Positions 23,131 through 38,663 of a stretch of 64,000 nucleotides of DNA are shown piece after piece. The notes under the pieces are model-generated. The model did no database searches, was not told the origin of the DNA, and worked only from the letters and a program-made list of their open reading frames with translations. Made by a program: the position numbers and the translations under genes. Source of the DNA: Cheilinus undulatus (lineage: Eukaryota; Chordata; Actinopteri; Labriformes; Labridae); NCBI RefSeq assembly GCF_018320785.1, contig NC_054866.1, positions 32,031,000 to 32,094,999 on the forward strand. The letters run 5' to 3'. The stretch's first letter is position 1; each line of letters starts with the position of its first letter.

Positions 23131-24257
23131 AGGTTATGTTCACACTGCAGGCCTTAATGCTCAATTCTGATCTTTTCTCAGATCTGATTATTTTTGGCTG
23201 CTCACACTGCTGTTGAATTCCAAATGATCTGATACACATCTAACCTGACACACCAGATGGATGTGTTTCACACATCCATCTTGGAAAGCTTCAATAGGAA
23301 ACGTTTGAGAAAAGGCAGAGGATTTAAAAAAAACTCAGAGTGTGATTGGATGAATGTTCTGTCTGTCACATCTCTACGGGCCAAAAAGAGCAACAAAACA
23401 CGTGACATAGCCGCTATTGAGCTGCGCCAATACTGAGGAATAACACAAAACATGGCGACTATAGACATGTAAGTACTCGACTTTTGTCGTTTTTGAAAAG
23501 TAAACAACTCATTGCTGTTCTTTGTTCTTCTTTTAGCAAAGACATGTTGTCAAGTTCTGATAAAACTGGCACTTTAGCAGCATCCACGCTAATCTCTTCC
23601 TCCATAACGGCACCAGCTCCTGCTGCTACTTGCCTACGTCACAAATCTGCTGCGCCTGAAAGTACTGCCCCTCGTCGCTGATTGGTCCTGTCACTTTCTA
23701 ACCGGGCCCAAATGGTTCAGATTGGAGCTTTGCAAGATGGATTCGCCAGTGAGAAACACGGAAACGGGCGTATCCATCTGCTTTGCAAGGTTAATACACA
23801 TCTGGTACACAGTCAGGTTCAATGTGGCTTGTGCTGTTAGAAAAAACAGTCACATATGAGCAATAAACAAGCAAATTTTTAAAAATCTGATCAGAGGAAA
23901 GATCAGAAATGAGCATTAAAGGTTCAGTTTTGCTTTCCATGTGGACAGCCACACAAACACATACTGACGCGGAATCGTCTGGTGCATTCATACCTAGTGC
24001 CAGCTTCCTCCTCGGGGGGTAGTGTCTGCAAAAATCACAAAAAAGCACGAGTAAATGGAAGGGAATGAAGGAGGGGGAGCTGCGGTGTTTATTCTTGTTG
24101 CTAGAACAAAAACAGGTGAGACAGTTTGTGCGTCGAGCTCAGGACACCATGTAGGGGCATGTCTGAAGGTTTTACGTCACATTTAACGTGCAGATACTCT
24201 CGACTCCGGATGTGTCAAGCATAAAGCAGGCTTAAGGGCTACAGTGTGAACTAGCCT
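23131..24257. mobile_element. TIR element of about 1.1 kb with an internal split ORF
   Basis: The left end reads AGGTTATGTTCACACTGCAG then GCCTTAA. The right end, reversed, reads AGGCTAGTTCACACTGTAG then CCCTTAA. Ends of the TTCACACTG type are common on fish non-autonomous DNA transposons. Just to the left, 22997-23130 carries a further diverged TIR-like word (GGCTACGTTCATGCTACAG), hinting at nesting. Just inside the right end, 24205-24236 reversed reads TAAGCCTGCTTTATGCTTGA, like the ends of the 62253-63182 element, so another element may be inserted there. The interior encodes a short split reading frame (see 23452-23681). Confidence 0.65.
23452..23681 (+). other. Candidate two-exon reading frame inside a TIR element
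   Basis: An ATG at 23452 opens MATID. A consensus donor (GACAT then GTAAGT) follows at 23469 and a pyrimidine-rich acceptor CTTCTTTTAG ends at 23536. Joining 23452-23468 to 23537-23681 keeps one frame of 53 codons ending at TGA. The predicted peptide is rich in Ser, Thr and Ala (for example SSSITAPAPAATC). No domain is recognised. It could be a first exon captured by the transposon, the 5' end of the element's own gene, or chance. The splice signals are what make it worth listing. Confidence 0.3.
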
Positions 24258-24704
24258 AAGTCACGTAACATAGATATGGTAGGAAGTTTTAGAAAATGTT
24301 TACGAATTACTCATTCACTCTGCATCATGAAAATGCAGAAAATGTTACTATCTTATTAGGGCTGTCAGCGTTACCACATTAATCCTGATTAATCAAGATC
24401 AGTAACGTGACTTTTTCATTGCATTCAATCTCCAACTTTATTTTCCTCTTGGTACACTTTAGCTACTGCAGCATCTCCCTTCAGCCACAGTGGTGTAAAA
24501 GAAGTGCATTACTGCTCCTTAATGCCTCTATTTAGTTCAAAAACTCACAGACAGCTGAGCAGAGAAGAAAAATAAAATTTTACCCTTTTAACTGTTTATG
24601 TAAAAGGTGTAGCCTGAAGGCAAAATTATAAAGCATTTACATTTTATTGTTCTTATGTTGTGCAGGGATTTGCTCTGATACATTTTTACGAATGTTAAGA
24701 ATTC
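24258..24704. other. Intergenic DNA with a repeat fragment
   Basis: Near 24358 the words AGGGCTGTCAGCGTTA and CATTAATCCTGATTAATC resemble the ends of a common fish DNA repeat (GGGCTGTCAACGATTAAT type). No gene is seen. Confidence 0.4.
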
Positions 24705-25180
24705 ATGTTTTCAATTCAACAACTTTATTAATCCCTCAAAGGGCATTTGGTTCAGAGCAGCTTGTACATAAAAACAGAGATAAAAAACATAGTGACAAAG
24801 ACAACAACAGTAACTGAAGCTAAAATACACAATAAGACCTAAAAAAGTGAATACTGATATAACTTAGGCTTCAAAGGAACTTGCAGGGTAATAGACTGAA
24901 AGAGATATACATAAGATCCTAAGGAGCATCCAATAATCTGATTGTACATGGAATAAATGATTTTAAATGGCAGTTACTTCTACACGCAGGTAAACATAAC
25001 ATCCTGATGACAACAGAGAAAATTCGCTGATAAGTACAAGATCAGGAGAAGCCAGAGTACACTCAGCCTTACGAAGGATCTGCTGGTTACAAAAGGAATT
25101 TAAATCTCTCTGTTTAACACCAGTGATTTTAGAAAGGACAATATATATAACCTAGGATAAAATACACTAGAATAAGTACT
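24705..25180 (-). mobile_element. Decayed LINE-like 3' region, minus orientation
   Basis: Read on the minus strand, the end at about 24709-24755 is CCCTTTGAGGGATTAATAAA followed by GTTGTTGAATTGAA. This is the TTTGGGATTAATAAAG-type tail of L2/CR1-like retroposons plus a short simple tail. Upstream on that strand the blocks resemble non-coding 3' regions of fish LINEs. No reverse transcriptase frame remains. Confidence 0.45.
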
Positions 25181-27964
25181 CTCTCCAAAATAACTAGGTC
25201 AGCAAACACTTTAATAACTAAATTGGTTCATAAAATAAAATATATACAAGTGAAATGTATCACCCAGTATAGACTGTAATGCTGCAAATCACAAATAGAA
25301 CTTAACAGGAAAATGTTCCCATAATAACTTGAATTGGGACGTAGGAAAAAAAAAATCCAGTAAAAGAAAACATTGAAACAAATGTAGACAAAGTGAAAAA
25401 GTTTAGCATTAAAATGTTCACATTAAATGATTAAGTTACTTAATATTCTCTCTTTGCAACCTTTGTTCCTTTCTTTGTAACTTTACTGACAATGGTTGTC
25501 ATTCAAAGAAGGCAAGAAAAAAGACTAATTTTCTCTGATTATTTGGATTTAAGGTGAAAATCAGCCCCCTACAGCCACAGAGCCGAGTCAGTGAAGCCAG
25601 AGTTTCATAGTCCCTCTCATAAAGAGCTGCCCTGCTTTATGGCCCTCTTGCCCAACATCACATGCCTGCAGAGTGCAGGGCTATGATCTGAGATAAGGCA
25701 AGAAAGTACCGAAACAAGTCTCAGTCTCCTGCTTCCTTACGCTGCTCACTCAGGTAAAGGAGCTGGATTCAGAACCTTTTTAAAGCCTGGTTTTCAAACT
25801 GAAGGAGCAAGACAAGAAATCCAAAAGTCATTTACTGTATGTGTGAGTTTGTATCTTATAATTAAGGTGAACAGTAAATTGGAAACAAGGCCACTTCTTT
25901 GAAAGATATCAAAGAATCACTTAGAAGGCGTATAAGTTTTATAAATCATGTCTTTATGATAAGCTGATTACCTTATCCTTGACAGCAGCACACAGCGAGG
26001 GCAGTAAAGGTGGGGGATTACGAGGTGATGGTCCATAAAGGGATTGGCTCAGATAAGGACATTTTGTGGGAGTGAGAGACGGGGCTGGTGACTTTAGGTC
26101 AACAGAACAGAAACCAGGGTTTCTTATTGATGAAGGGCTGCCTCTGCCACGTAGAGCTGCTGAATGCCATCAGTGAGACGTTACATTTTTATGATAGAAT
26201 ATTTAAGGTTTTTCTTCCAGTAGCAAACTTTTCTTCTTCCGGTAATTTCTGTGCAGACAAGGTCATAAAAATATTGCGGCCCATGAAAGGAAGCCAATTC
26301 AACCTTTAACCTGCTCCTCACTTAGTCATACAGGATGTTTGCTCAGATCTGGTCATTTTAAAACTGAACATCATGTTCCTGTTTGCATAAGTATTTTGTT
26401 TTTATGTTTGCTTTGGTATCAAATCTCCTGCACTTTTAATCAGTCTGCTGGGTTTTATGTCTGCATTGTTATGACTGCCCTGCTGGTGTCCCCCTCTCTT
26501 ATGTTCACAATGGCTTTATTAATGAGCCTACTGGCATCTGAGCGATACCACACCTGAGCGAAACTGTGCGGGGTGACTGCTTCAGCAACTTCCCGTATTG
26601 CAATGCAAAGCTTCACGGCTGCACTCCTCATTCGGAGGGAAACCATTAGAACAAACTGCTCTCATGTGCAGTAAAGCAGACCGGACACCATCATTTATGA
26701 AGCAAATCACCTCTGGGTGCCCTTAGCAAGGACAAAGCATGGACCGTATACAAACATCACACTTCACATAATTCCCTTCACAGGAATAATTTGACAACAG
26801 TGTAGAAGTATCAGAAGCTTCACCATCATGGAAATATGTCTGAGCTGTGAAATCAAATACACAAATAAAAATACATTAGTTTAAAATATTCAGTGCTTAA
26901 TGAACTTTTCACTGATATTTTATCTGTGTTTATCTTGGGTAATCAAGCTTGTTTTATGATGACCAGAGCTCTAATTCTAAGTCAAAAGCAATCTAAACAT
27001 GCTTTACCTGCACTGACTCAACAGTTTTTTCATTGCTAACATAAAGGAAACCATGCATATTAGGACATATTGACTTTACTGGATTAAGTTTAATCTATTT
27101 TATAGCATGCTGCACAAAGTAACACACTAGATGAATAGATTTTGGAAAAAAAATCAAATATAGCTCAATATGTGGCTGTCATTTGTGTGCACTGCACTTA
27201 GGATACAGATATATATTTGCATTGTTCTTCATCTCTCATCTTTGCAGTTATACCCACCTCTGTTTACTTCACAGTTACATCTTCCCTATTGTCCCCTTCT
27301 CTACAGCTGCACTCATGTTAATATTAATGAGGCTTTAAGGATGGTACTTCATAGGAGGAGGAACAATACAACCAGATGGCATCATTACCAAGAATGCATT
27401 AAAACAAAGATGGTAGCCTAAATATAAATCTATTTTTAAATTTTCCCAAAATGTAGTTTGTTGTCTTGTAGACCCTTCATGAAAAACACACTTAAGTTAA
27501 CCAAACAGGTTAACATGTTTTTAATGGTAGGAACACATTTGACAGCACACCAGTTAGAAAGGAGAAGTCTATCAGAAGGACAAAGGTCTCCCTCTTGTGG
27601 TCAAAATACAGAAGAGCATCAAAATTCAATCATCTCATTGGGCATTTCTTATTTGGGCACACAATTATTTTTTCATCTCTAAACACTCTTTAACTAAAAA
27701 TAATCTTTGGAAACACAACTGTGTCTGTGTTCAATAGCAAACATTAACTTAATACTCTTAATGTTTATTTTGATGCAGTGATGTGGGCTATCTAAGCGTT
27801 GGAAGAAGAAAAAACTAAAGGTTTAACAGAAGCACTCAATGATAGCTCATGATTAAGTTTTTATTAAAGGGCCAGTTCCGTCTATCCATACCTTTTCAAT
27901 ACTCTGCAGTGCTGTTTATGTGTACTTATTTATTTAAAAGGGACAGAGCACATTAATGGATATA
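25181..27964. other. Intergenic DNA, no gene seen
   Basis: Short ORFs only. At 27925-27960 the words ATTTAAAAGGGACAGAGCAC and ATTAATGGATATA resemble a common fish retroposon fragment, cut by the Tc1-like element that starts at 27965. Confidence 0.45.
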
Positions 27965-29500
<1,536 letters not shown>

Positions 29501-29599
29501 GATGGTGTGAAATTGGTCTAGATGACTGCCATTGCGTTTGGCAAGAAAATGGTTTTTTTTTTATTAGTTTTTATTAGTTATTTATACAAATGACATGAC

Positions 29600-29735
29600 A
29601 TTTCTACAGCCTAAGACTGTCACACAGGAGCACAAGTGTCCTTGTCATTATATATGCTTGTCCCATGTACAGAGGCTGCTGTCATGGAAACAGGCGGCCT
29701 TGGTTCAAATCAGGCCTGTTGCTGCAACCTTCCTC
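29600..29735 (+). mobile_element. SINE-like fragment
   Basis: GGTTCAAATCAGGCCTGTTG matches the B-box region and following block of the SINE copy at 20800-20935. The downstream pyrimidine-rich part is diverged or missing. Confidence 0.4.
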
Positions 29736-31242
29736 CACCCCAGCCACCTCGATTACATCTCATTGGTGTCCAGGTCCAGCTCCTCTGTGCCATCCTGCAT
29801 CCATTCATCACCACCTCCAAGTCATTATCAGTGTCCTGGTGAGCCTCCTCATCTAATCCTACTGCTTCCATCACCACTACCAGTGTCTAGACTTCATTGG
29901 GGGGTATACTGGCTTGTATCCTTCAAATAAAGACATCGTGATTCATCATGGAGTCTATTTGTCAAAGACACTTCACATTCCCAAATTTGTAAATAAATTA
30001 TTGTTAACTCGTATTCTTGATTGAACTGTAAACGAATGGTTGTGATCTATAGAATAGAAAACAGTAGGAGATTTCATTGTACTACACTGAGAACTTTCAA
30101 AAAATTACAGTTGAAAGCTTAGGGCCACAATTGTATAGTGGCATTTAAGACATAGAGATGTCATTGTTTTCAAGGGTATCTATTTAATGTATTTTCCCAC
30201 ATATATTAAAATAATGAACATAAACCTACACTATCATTCTGGCCAGTGTGTCCAGTCACTGCTATTAGCATATTCATGTGGCCCCATGTTTTAACAACAA
30301 CCCTGTATTTGAGTCTGAGTCACTTGCCTCCTTGTTATGCCTGTATTAAGTCCACCCACTGGTCAACTCGCCATTTTTGAGGCATCTGCAGAGCGCAAAC
30401 ATTCAGCACATCAATGAGAGACATGCTCTCTGAAAGGACAGGTGAGGGGATCTTAAATCCTTAGCCAAAACAACAGTCTGTTTTAGTGTACATTTGGACG
30501 CATACTGAATTGTTAACATCTGAATAGCAGAATTTCATGTTTGAAACTTAACAATGTTTCAGACTTTACAGCAGCAGGAGGTTCAATTTTACTCTCCAGC
30601 CAATTAGCTACACAGTCTAAAAGTGAATGTGTTCAGGCCAAGAATTACAGGTCTGTGTGGGTAGATAGATGAATGCAGCCAGAGGCTAAAGAATCAAAGA
30701 CAGGCAGGCAGGTACTGTAGGGTTGAGATGTTCATGGGGGAAAAGAAGTGTAAAACCTCTGATAGTCTTATTTTAAGAATTTGATTGAATACAAATAAGG
30801 CATTGCATTTATTCCAACCTTGATCACTTGCTAGCTGAGACTGAATCTTAGTACTTTAAAGTGCTTTGGATCATCCCTGAGCTTCAGAAAATGCATAAAG
30901 TATTATTTGACATTTAGTCAAAGTGTTCCAGTTAACTCCACAGGGTGTCTTCTTTCACCCACTTTGACTTCAGTCTGTCTCTAGAAATTATTCATTAGTC
31001 ACTTGTCCTTTAATTTGTCTGCTTTCTCAGCTCTGCTGGATCCCTGTGCTCGTGTTTCTACAGATTTCCACTTACAGACATGATGTAACTAAAGCACGAG
31101 CTAAAAACATCACCAGAGTGACACTTAACACTGCTCTTGTCTTTGTCATTAAGAAAACATCTGCAACGATTACCAGCTTATGTTTGAGGAGCTGTAACAT
31201 CTGCATTACTAAAGAGAAAATGAGACTCACTTATTTCGACAG
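29736..31242. other. Intergenic DNA, no gene seen
   Basis: Three overlapping ORFs at 29595-29930 in different frames are rich in Ser, Pro and His and have no homology that I recognise. Nothing else stands out. Confidence 0.45.
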
Positions 31243-31500
31243 TGCATTAAGAAAGTATTCAGACCCCCTTCACTGTTTTCAATTTTCTTATTTCACAGAT
31301 GCTTTAGCATAACATATCATAACATATGAAAAAACATATATATTCTTATTAATCTAAACTCAGCATCTCATCATGACAAAGTAAAACAGAATCGCTGTTT
31401 TTTTCCCCAAATTTATTAAAAATAAAAAACTGAAATATCACATTGACATAAGCATATTTTTTATTTCAACAAATTTTCCAAAAACAAAAAAATCAAAAAT
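31243..31500 (+). mobile_element. Tc1-like inverted-repeat end, solitary
   Basis: Starts CAGTGCATTAAGAAAGTATT then CAGACCCCCTTCACTG, the end sequence of another fish Tc1 family, and continues through an A/T-rich inverted-repeat-like stretch. No matching right end and no transposase were found, so this is a remnant. It is followed immediately by a LINE tail. Confidence 0.65.
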
Positions 31501-31534
31501 TCAGTTTTCACTTGTCCCTGGTGGCGTACTGTGT

Positions 31535-31775
31535 GTTGATATTATAAGAATAACTAGAAAAGCACTCGGAGAGCGCAGATCTCCACCATTAGCCCTATCT
31601 CCCAATAGTAAAGAATATTTTTTTAAAAATCCTGGATCCAGATGGTTCTTCCTTAGGCCATTTCTGACATTTCCTGAAAATTTCATGAAAATCCGTCCAT
31701 AACTTTTTGAGTTATGTTGCTAACAAACAAACTAACAAACTAACTAACAAACCCTGCATAACCTCCTTGGCAGAG
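31535..31775 (+). mobile_element. RTE-type LINE 3' tail
   Basis: Contains GCACTCGGAGAGCGCAGATC, TTTCATGAAAATCCGTCCAT, AACTTTTTGAGTTATGTTGC, then (AAACTAAC)-type simple repeats and ATAACCTCCTTGGCAGAGG. This block order is the 3' end of RTE-like non-LTR elements (Rex3/BovB kin) in fish. It is 5'-truncated with no coding part. Confidence 0.7.
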
Positions 31776-33148
31776 GTAAAATTGGTTTTTTCTTTTGGAC
31801 TCTAGCACCAGGCTGTAAATAACAAAATGGAAAAAAGTGAAGGGTGTCTAAATACACTGTAAAACTGCAAAGACAATTTCTTCATGAACAAAGTAAACAC
31901 AGGTAACTCCATGCTTAGTGAATTAACATAGAAAATACATGCAACAACCAAAAATTATTCAAATCAAAATCATCGCCATCATAAAAAGCATCAGCATCGG
32001 TTCTGATCAGACATCATAACCACTTTGGTGTAATGGTATTCTTAACTGTGCCCTCCTGAATATAAAATAGCTGTATGTAATGGTTACTAGACTGCAATTA
32101 AACAGTAACACAGTCAATAATCATATTATTCCCAAAAACTTATAATATCTAAAAGATCCAACACCAATAGTAACTCTGCCATGCAGATGGTAACACTGCA
32201 TGTACACCCTGGCTTCACCATTAATTTACATGTTACTGATGTTGTTGGGCGTATTTTCACATCAGCTGAACCCTAGATTTTCTCAAATTTTCTTCCAAAC
32301 ATTTTTTATCAGTGAATGCCCACATGTTTAACTCTATCAAGCTGTGAAAACACAATAAGAGATGAAAGGTTCATTAGAGGTTCACTGACTCTATTTGAGA
32401 TAAAACCGACTGAAACCTTAATGCACTTAGCCTGATGTTTAAAATGTATCCATTTTAATGACAGGGATATTATACTGCGGTTCATGGTCAAACCCATAAA
32501 AGGCATAAAAAAGAAGGCAAATTTGCCCTAAAACTTTAGTGAGGATTTCAGTGTCTAGTATTTCTGGAGTATTTTTCAAGCACTGATCTCAGGTTTTCTG
32601 ACTAGAATGCAGCATGAGTGAAACATTGTACTTCTGGGCTGATTAGGTAATCAGCTTTACATCACACTGACTGTCACAGTTACGTATTCTGTGCTGCTCA
32701 TCTCTGAGCGAAGGTCTCAGTCATTGCCATTGGCAGTTTCTCACAAAAGATCACTTGAGCTTCACTTCCTCACAGTAAACACAACAGTAAACCCGCACAG
32801 CATACATACGGAGAGGCCTTCAGGTTTAGAAACATGGACATACATGCATTATTCTCTTTATCATCAAACAGCTCATGCTGAATGGGCATCTGCTGTTACA
32901 CAACTCAATTGTTGTTAAAGCTTCTCCACATCATAAACTTTGCAAAATTATTTCTTTCAAATAACCATTAGCTCTTATTTACTTCTGAAAAAGGCCTCAA
33001 GGTTTTTTGCTCTTATTCTAATCTTAAGATTTAATTAAAAGAATATTTTCTTTGATTTATGGCAATTTTCTTTCACAGTCAAATGATAGGGAAATTTCCT
33101 AGCATAACTGCCCTGAGTGCAAGGTAACTAAAATCCTGTAATTTCTTA
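31776..33148. other. Intergenic DNA, no gene seen
   Basis: Short ORFs without motifs. No repeat was named. Confidence 0.45.
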
Positions 33149-34655
33149 CAGTGCTGTGAAAAGGTATTTGCCCCTTTCGGATTCCTGATTTTTTTGCATA
33201 TTTATCACACTTAAATGTTTCGGATCATCAAACCAATTTTTATATCTCACAAAGACAACCCAAATAAATAGAAAATGCAGTTTTTAAATAATGATTTTAT
33301 TTATTGAGGGGAAAAAATCCAAACCTATCTGGCCCAGTGTGAAAAAGTAATTGCCCCCTGAACCTAATAACTGGTTGTGCCATCCTTGGCAGCAATAACT
33401 GAAATCAAGAGTTTGTGAGTCTTTCACATCACTGTGGAAGAATTTTGTCTCAATCTTCTTTGCAGAATTATTTTAACTCAGCCATATTGGAGGGTTTTCC
33501 AGCATGAACTGCCCATTTAAGGTCACACCACAGCATCCCAATTGGATTTAAGTCTGGACTTTGACTTGGCCACTCCAAAACCTTAAGTTTGTTTTTACTT
33601 GAGCCATTCAGAGGTGGAGTCGCTGGTATGTTTTGGGTCGTTGTCCTGCTGCATAACCCAAGAGTGCTTGAGCCTGAGGACACAAACTGATGGCTGGACA
33701 TTCACCATCAGGGTTTCCTGGTAGACAGCAGAATTCATTGTTCCATCAATCATAGCAAGTGGTCCAGGTCCTGAAACAGCAAAGCTGCCCCATGATGTTC
33801 TTTTTATCAAATGCTGTGTTATTTTTACGCCAGATGTAACAGGACTCAAACCTTTCAAAAAGTTCAACTTTTGTCTCGTCAGTCCACAGAATAGTCTTGG
33901 GGGTCATCAAAATGTTTCTTCTAAAATGTGAGACGAGCCTTTGTGTTCTTTTCTGTCAGCAGTGGTTTTGGCCTTGGAACTCTCCCATGATGCCATTTTT
34001 GCCCAGTGTCTTCCTTATGGTTGACTCATGAACTCTGACCTTAACTGAGGCCAGTGAGGCCTACAGGTCTTTGGATGCTGTTCTGGGTTCTTTTGTGACC
34101 TCCTGGATGAGTCGTTGTTGCACTCTTGGAGTCATTTTGGTTGGCCGACCACTCCTGGGAAGGTTCACCACTGTTCCCAGTTTTCTCCATTTGTGGATTA
34201 TGGCCCAGTCACTTTGTTTCTCATATGTTCTTAAATTTCTTTGGATCGTGGCATGATGCATTTCTTTTTGAGACCTTGTACTTCACTTTGTCTGACAGCT
34301 TTTATTTAAGTAATTTCTTGATTCTAAAAATCTGGCTGGAATCAGGCCTGGGTGTGGCCAGTGAAATTGAACTTGGCTTTTCAAGAATTATGGGTAATCA
34401 CAGTTAACTCATGATTTAACAAGGAGGGGCAATTACTTTTTCCACACAAGGCCAGATAGGTTTGGATTTTTTCCCCCATTAATAAATAAAATCATCATTT
34501 AGAAACTGCATTTTCTATTTACTTGGGTTGTCTTTGTGAGATATAAAAATTGGTTTGACGATCCAAAACATTTAAGTGTGATAAATATTCAAAAAAAAAA
34601 AAAAAAAAAAAAAAATCAGGAATCAGAAAGAGGGCAAACACTTTTCACGGCACTG
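33149..34655 (-). mobile_element. Tc1-like transposon, copy B (both ends present)
   Basis: Starts after a TA with CAGTGCTGTGAAAAGGTATT and ends GTGCCGTGAAAAG reversed (CTTTTCACGGCACTG). Both roughly 200-bp inverted repeats hold the outer and inner GTGAAAAAGTAATTGCCC-type direct repeats, the IR/DR architecture. The right flank is TT, so the expected TA duplication has mutated or been lost. An A-run within the right repeat has expanded to 25 A (34591-34615), where the left repeat has only seven T at the same place. Same family as 27965-29500, opposite orientation. Confidence 0.9.
33390..34254 (-). pseudogene. Tc1-type transposase, inactivated (copy B)
   Basis: The minus-strand frame opens MPRSKEI at 34254 and meets a stop at codon 8. 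Pieces that follow include AIIHKWRKLGTVVNLPRSGR and PTKMTPRVQQR (HTH and linker), [22 protein letters not shown] (second catalytic Asp) and SPDLNPIGMLW. In that last motif the expected catalytic Glu of NPIE is Gly, so this copy has lost an active-site residue as well as its frame. Copy A keeps the Glu. Confidence 0.88.
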
Positions 34656-35422
34656 TTTCTTGTTTGTTTAAACAAAATCACTTTTGTATATTTTACAGCT
34701 CGTATGAATAATTGTTGTAAATTTCTATGCACTTTTGGTTTATACATGGTAAATTGAGTTCTAATCTGAAAAGGTGTGTCCACACTAAGCATCAACTATT
34801 TTGTGTTGCATTTCACGACTACTGGCCCTGATCACCTTTATCTTGGTCTGAAGCAAAGTATAGCTTCGAAGTTTAATCAAGGAACAGCAGCAGATATTAA
34901 GAACCAATAACCTAGTAGTTTTATCAAAGTTTCTTCAAGCCCTGTTTATTTTTTATTGAAAAGGGGAAAAAAAATCAACATTCAAATGAATGTAAAGGTA
35001 CCTGAGTGAGCCAAAAGACTCATCTGCAGTCCCTTTACCAGAGAAAATTCTGTGCAGGGCAAATTATAGATTAGCAAAACTCCTGATTCACAGAGATGGG
35101 CAAATAAAGCTGTCCCCAGTGTATAAATCTTAGTGATCTGATAGGCATTTGTGATACAACATCAGTGCTTTTTTAGCTTCAGTCCCATTTGTGTTGCCCT
35201 GAGCAAATGAGTCAGTTTGTGCTTTTGTAAAACTACACGAGAAATTTGCTTCACTTTTGGTATGAACACACCAAAACTAATTTCTGAAAAAAGTCAAAAT
35301 AACAGCCTTTCAATGAGCAGTTCTTCATAGTGTTGTTTTTAATTCCATGTCTGCCTTTTAACCCATTAAATAATGTTTGATGACAAATGAAAGGCAACAG
35401 TGTAGTAAGTCAACAATTAGTT
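34656..35422. other. Intergenic DNA, no gene seen
   Basis: Nothing recognised between the Tc1-like copy B and the probable 3' end of dynll2. Confidence 0.45.
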
Positions 35423-37064
35423 TTTATTTTATCGAGTTTGTACGATTTTGGTTCTGTAGCAACCTACTGGAGAGTTCTAATGAAGTGCAATTGTACTCAA
35501 GCCAGTTACAGTTGAGAGCAATGACAGGCACACATTTTGTGCAAATTCAATAGCATTGGAACAGCTCCTACATATACACAGCAAAAATACATGCCAGAGG
35601 AAAACAATACTAAAATCAGTTTACATTGACAATAGTTAGGAAGACAATGTCGATCCAAGCTAACACAGAGACGCACAATTCACCATTGTTGGATTATGGG
35701 AGAATAAAACCTAGTTTAGTCTTTACTGATAAATGTTAAGTGTTATCCAGCTTCGCTTTGAGCTACCCTCTCAGAGAAAACATTTCTTCAGAGTCCAAAT
35801 TTTGTGCATTGCCATCTGTCATTATATTGACGTGACAAAAAAGAAACCCTGAATCAGGGAGCTAGACAAATAGTACCACTGTTTGCTGTATCCTCAGAAG
35901 TCCTGGATAAAAACATCTTTACTTTCCTGCATGACTGGCAGGACACAAGCAATGCTAAAATAAAGGCCGGTGGGTTAATGCAACTAACAAGACGACAATC
36001 ATCTAAAACACATGGGTCTTGGTAGTGTAGACTGCAGATGATTTTGTCAAAATCACTTTTCTTCCCCTGCTTTATAGCAATTACTGTGACAAGACACCAC
36101 GTTGATTCAAATATCTACACACTAGTTAAACCAATTATTAAGCTTCAAAAGGAGCTTTTATTTGTGTCTCATGATGCCATCTGAAACGGTGAAGATCCTC
36201 AAAACATGCAAAACACAGTTTTAAAAGACTGAAATCTAGGTAGAGAAGGTAGCAGATTTTGGTAACCAGTCTGTGGTGTTATTACTCTGACGTTACAGGC
36301 GTTCTGCGAGTATGTGTGAGCTTTATTTGCTCCATTGTCCTTCACAGTGAAAAATCAAGAGCGGACTAACTAAAACACCATTGAAAGGATCGCACTGGCA
36401 TGTGTTTGTTCCAGCTTGTGGTATGCTGACATCTTTTTTCTCAAAGTGGATGCTAAATTACCCTCCTGTCAGACATTATTCAAAATAAAGATTTTTAACA
36501 TTAAAGGTTTTGCAATCAACCAACGTGTTTCCTTGAAATTAGTAAGACTCTGTAATAAAGGGATCTCATGCTTAATGTTCTCCTGAAGACCAAAGATGGC
36601 CTTAAGGGATCTCTTTCTACTTCTTTGCCCCATTTACTGACTTCATTGCATGACTGATGTTAAAATAGATAAACTGTTACACGCAGTGTGATTTGACCAT
36701 CTAAACTGACGGATGAAGTCCTATAATCAGGGCTGGCAATGCCATTTGTGATGGAAAGCAGATGCACCACTACATTTTACGGCTTTCCGTTTTTATACAA
36801 TCAAGGGCCACTTTGAAATCTTTTACAACCTAGAATTTGAACAGCATCAACAAAAACTACTTCAGTTGCATTCAAATGGCAACTACTGAAAAGAAAACTT
36901 ACTGTAACATACATATTAAATAGTGTATAGTCCATGCAATTGCGCACGGCCGGTTTTGCATCATTATGGTATGTCGTTATTAGTGTATGAGAGACATCAG
37001 CCACCAGTGCATTTCCGATTTAGGATCAGGGAGACAAACTCTTCAACACCAATCGGAAAACTTC
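35423..37064 (-). other. dynll2: dynll2 3' UTR (probable)
   Basis: The region downstream of the dynll2 stop has no competing gene. Minus-strand AATAAA signals occur at 35423-35428 and at nearer sites around 36157 and 36322. DYNLL2 transcripts in other vertebrates are known for a long 3' UTR, so use of the far signal (about 1.6 kb) is plausible. The true end cannot be chosen from sequence alone. Confidence 0.5.
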
Positions 37065-38137
<1,073 letters not shown>

Positions 38138-38663
38138 GGTTAGAGGATGACGATGGTGCCTGCTGGTGAAGAAAGGGGAGCGCGTTTACTCTGACGTACT
38201 GCACTGAAAATTAACACCGCACGTGGTTGATGATGGGGATGGTTTAGGCCAGCAAGACCATCGCAAACATCAGCCATACGCAGAAAATTGTCCATTTGAC
38301 ACCGCGTTTTCATTTCAATTGCACTGATTCATGAACTCACCTCGTTAAATCATATCAATACTATTATCTACACGATGACTTGAGCGTTGCATAGATTAGC
38401 TGCGAAACTTGATACAGGTGGAGTTAAATTACTTGGCAAAATCACTTTCAGATGAAAGCAGCTGCAGCATTAGGTAAGCAAAAGTATCAAAGTGTTTACA
38501 GCTAGTTATCTTTTCAGGCTCCTGTCAGTCACGGCAATACGCGTTCAAGCGCTAAAGGCGAATTACAACGAGAGCTTGTCTCCATAAAGAAGAGAAAGTC
38601 GAATCTGAAATGTGTCAAGACATGCAAGTCAAATCGTTTCACATATAAAAATCATAAACCCAC

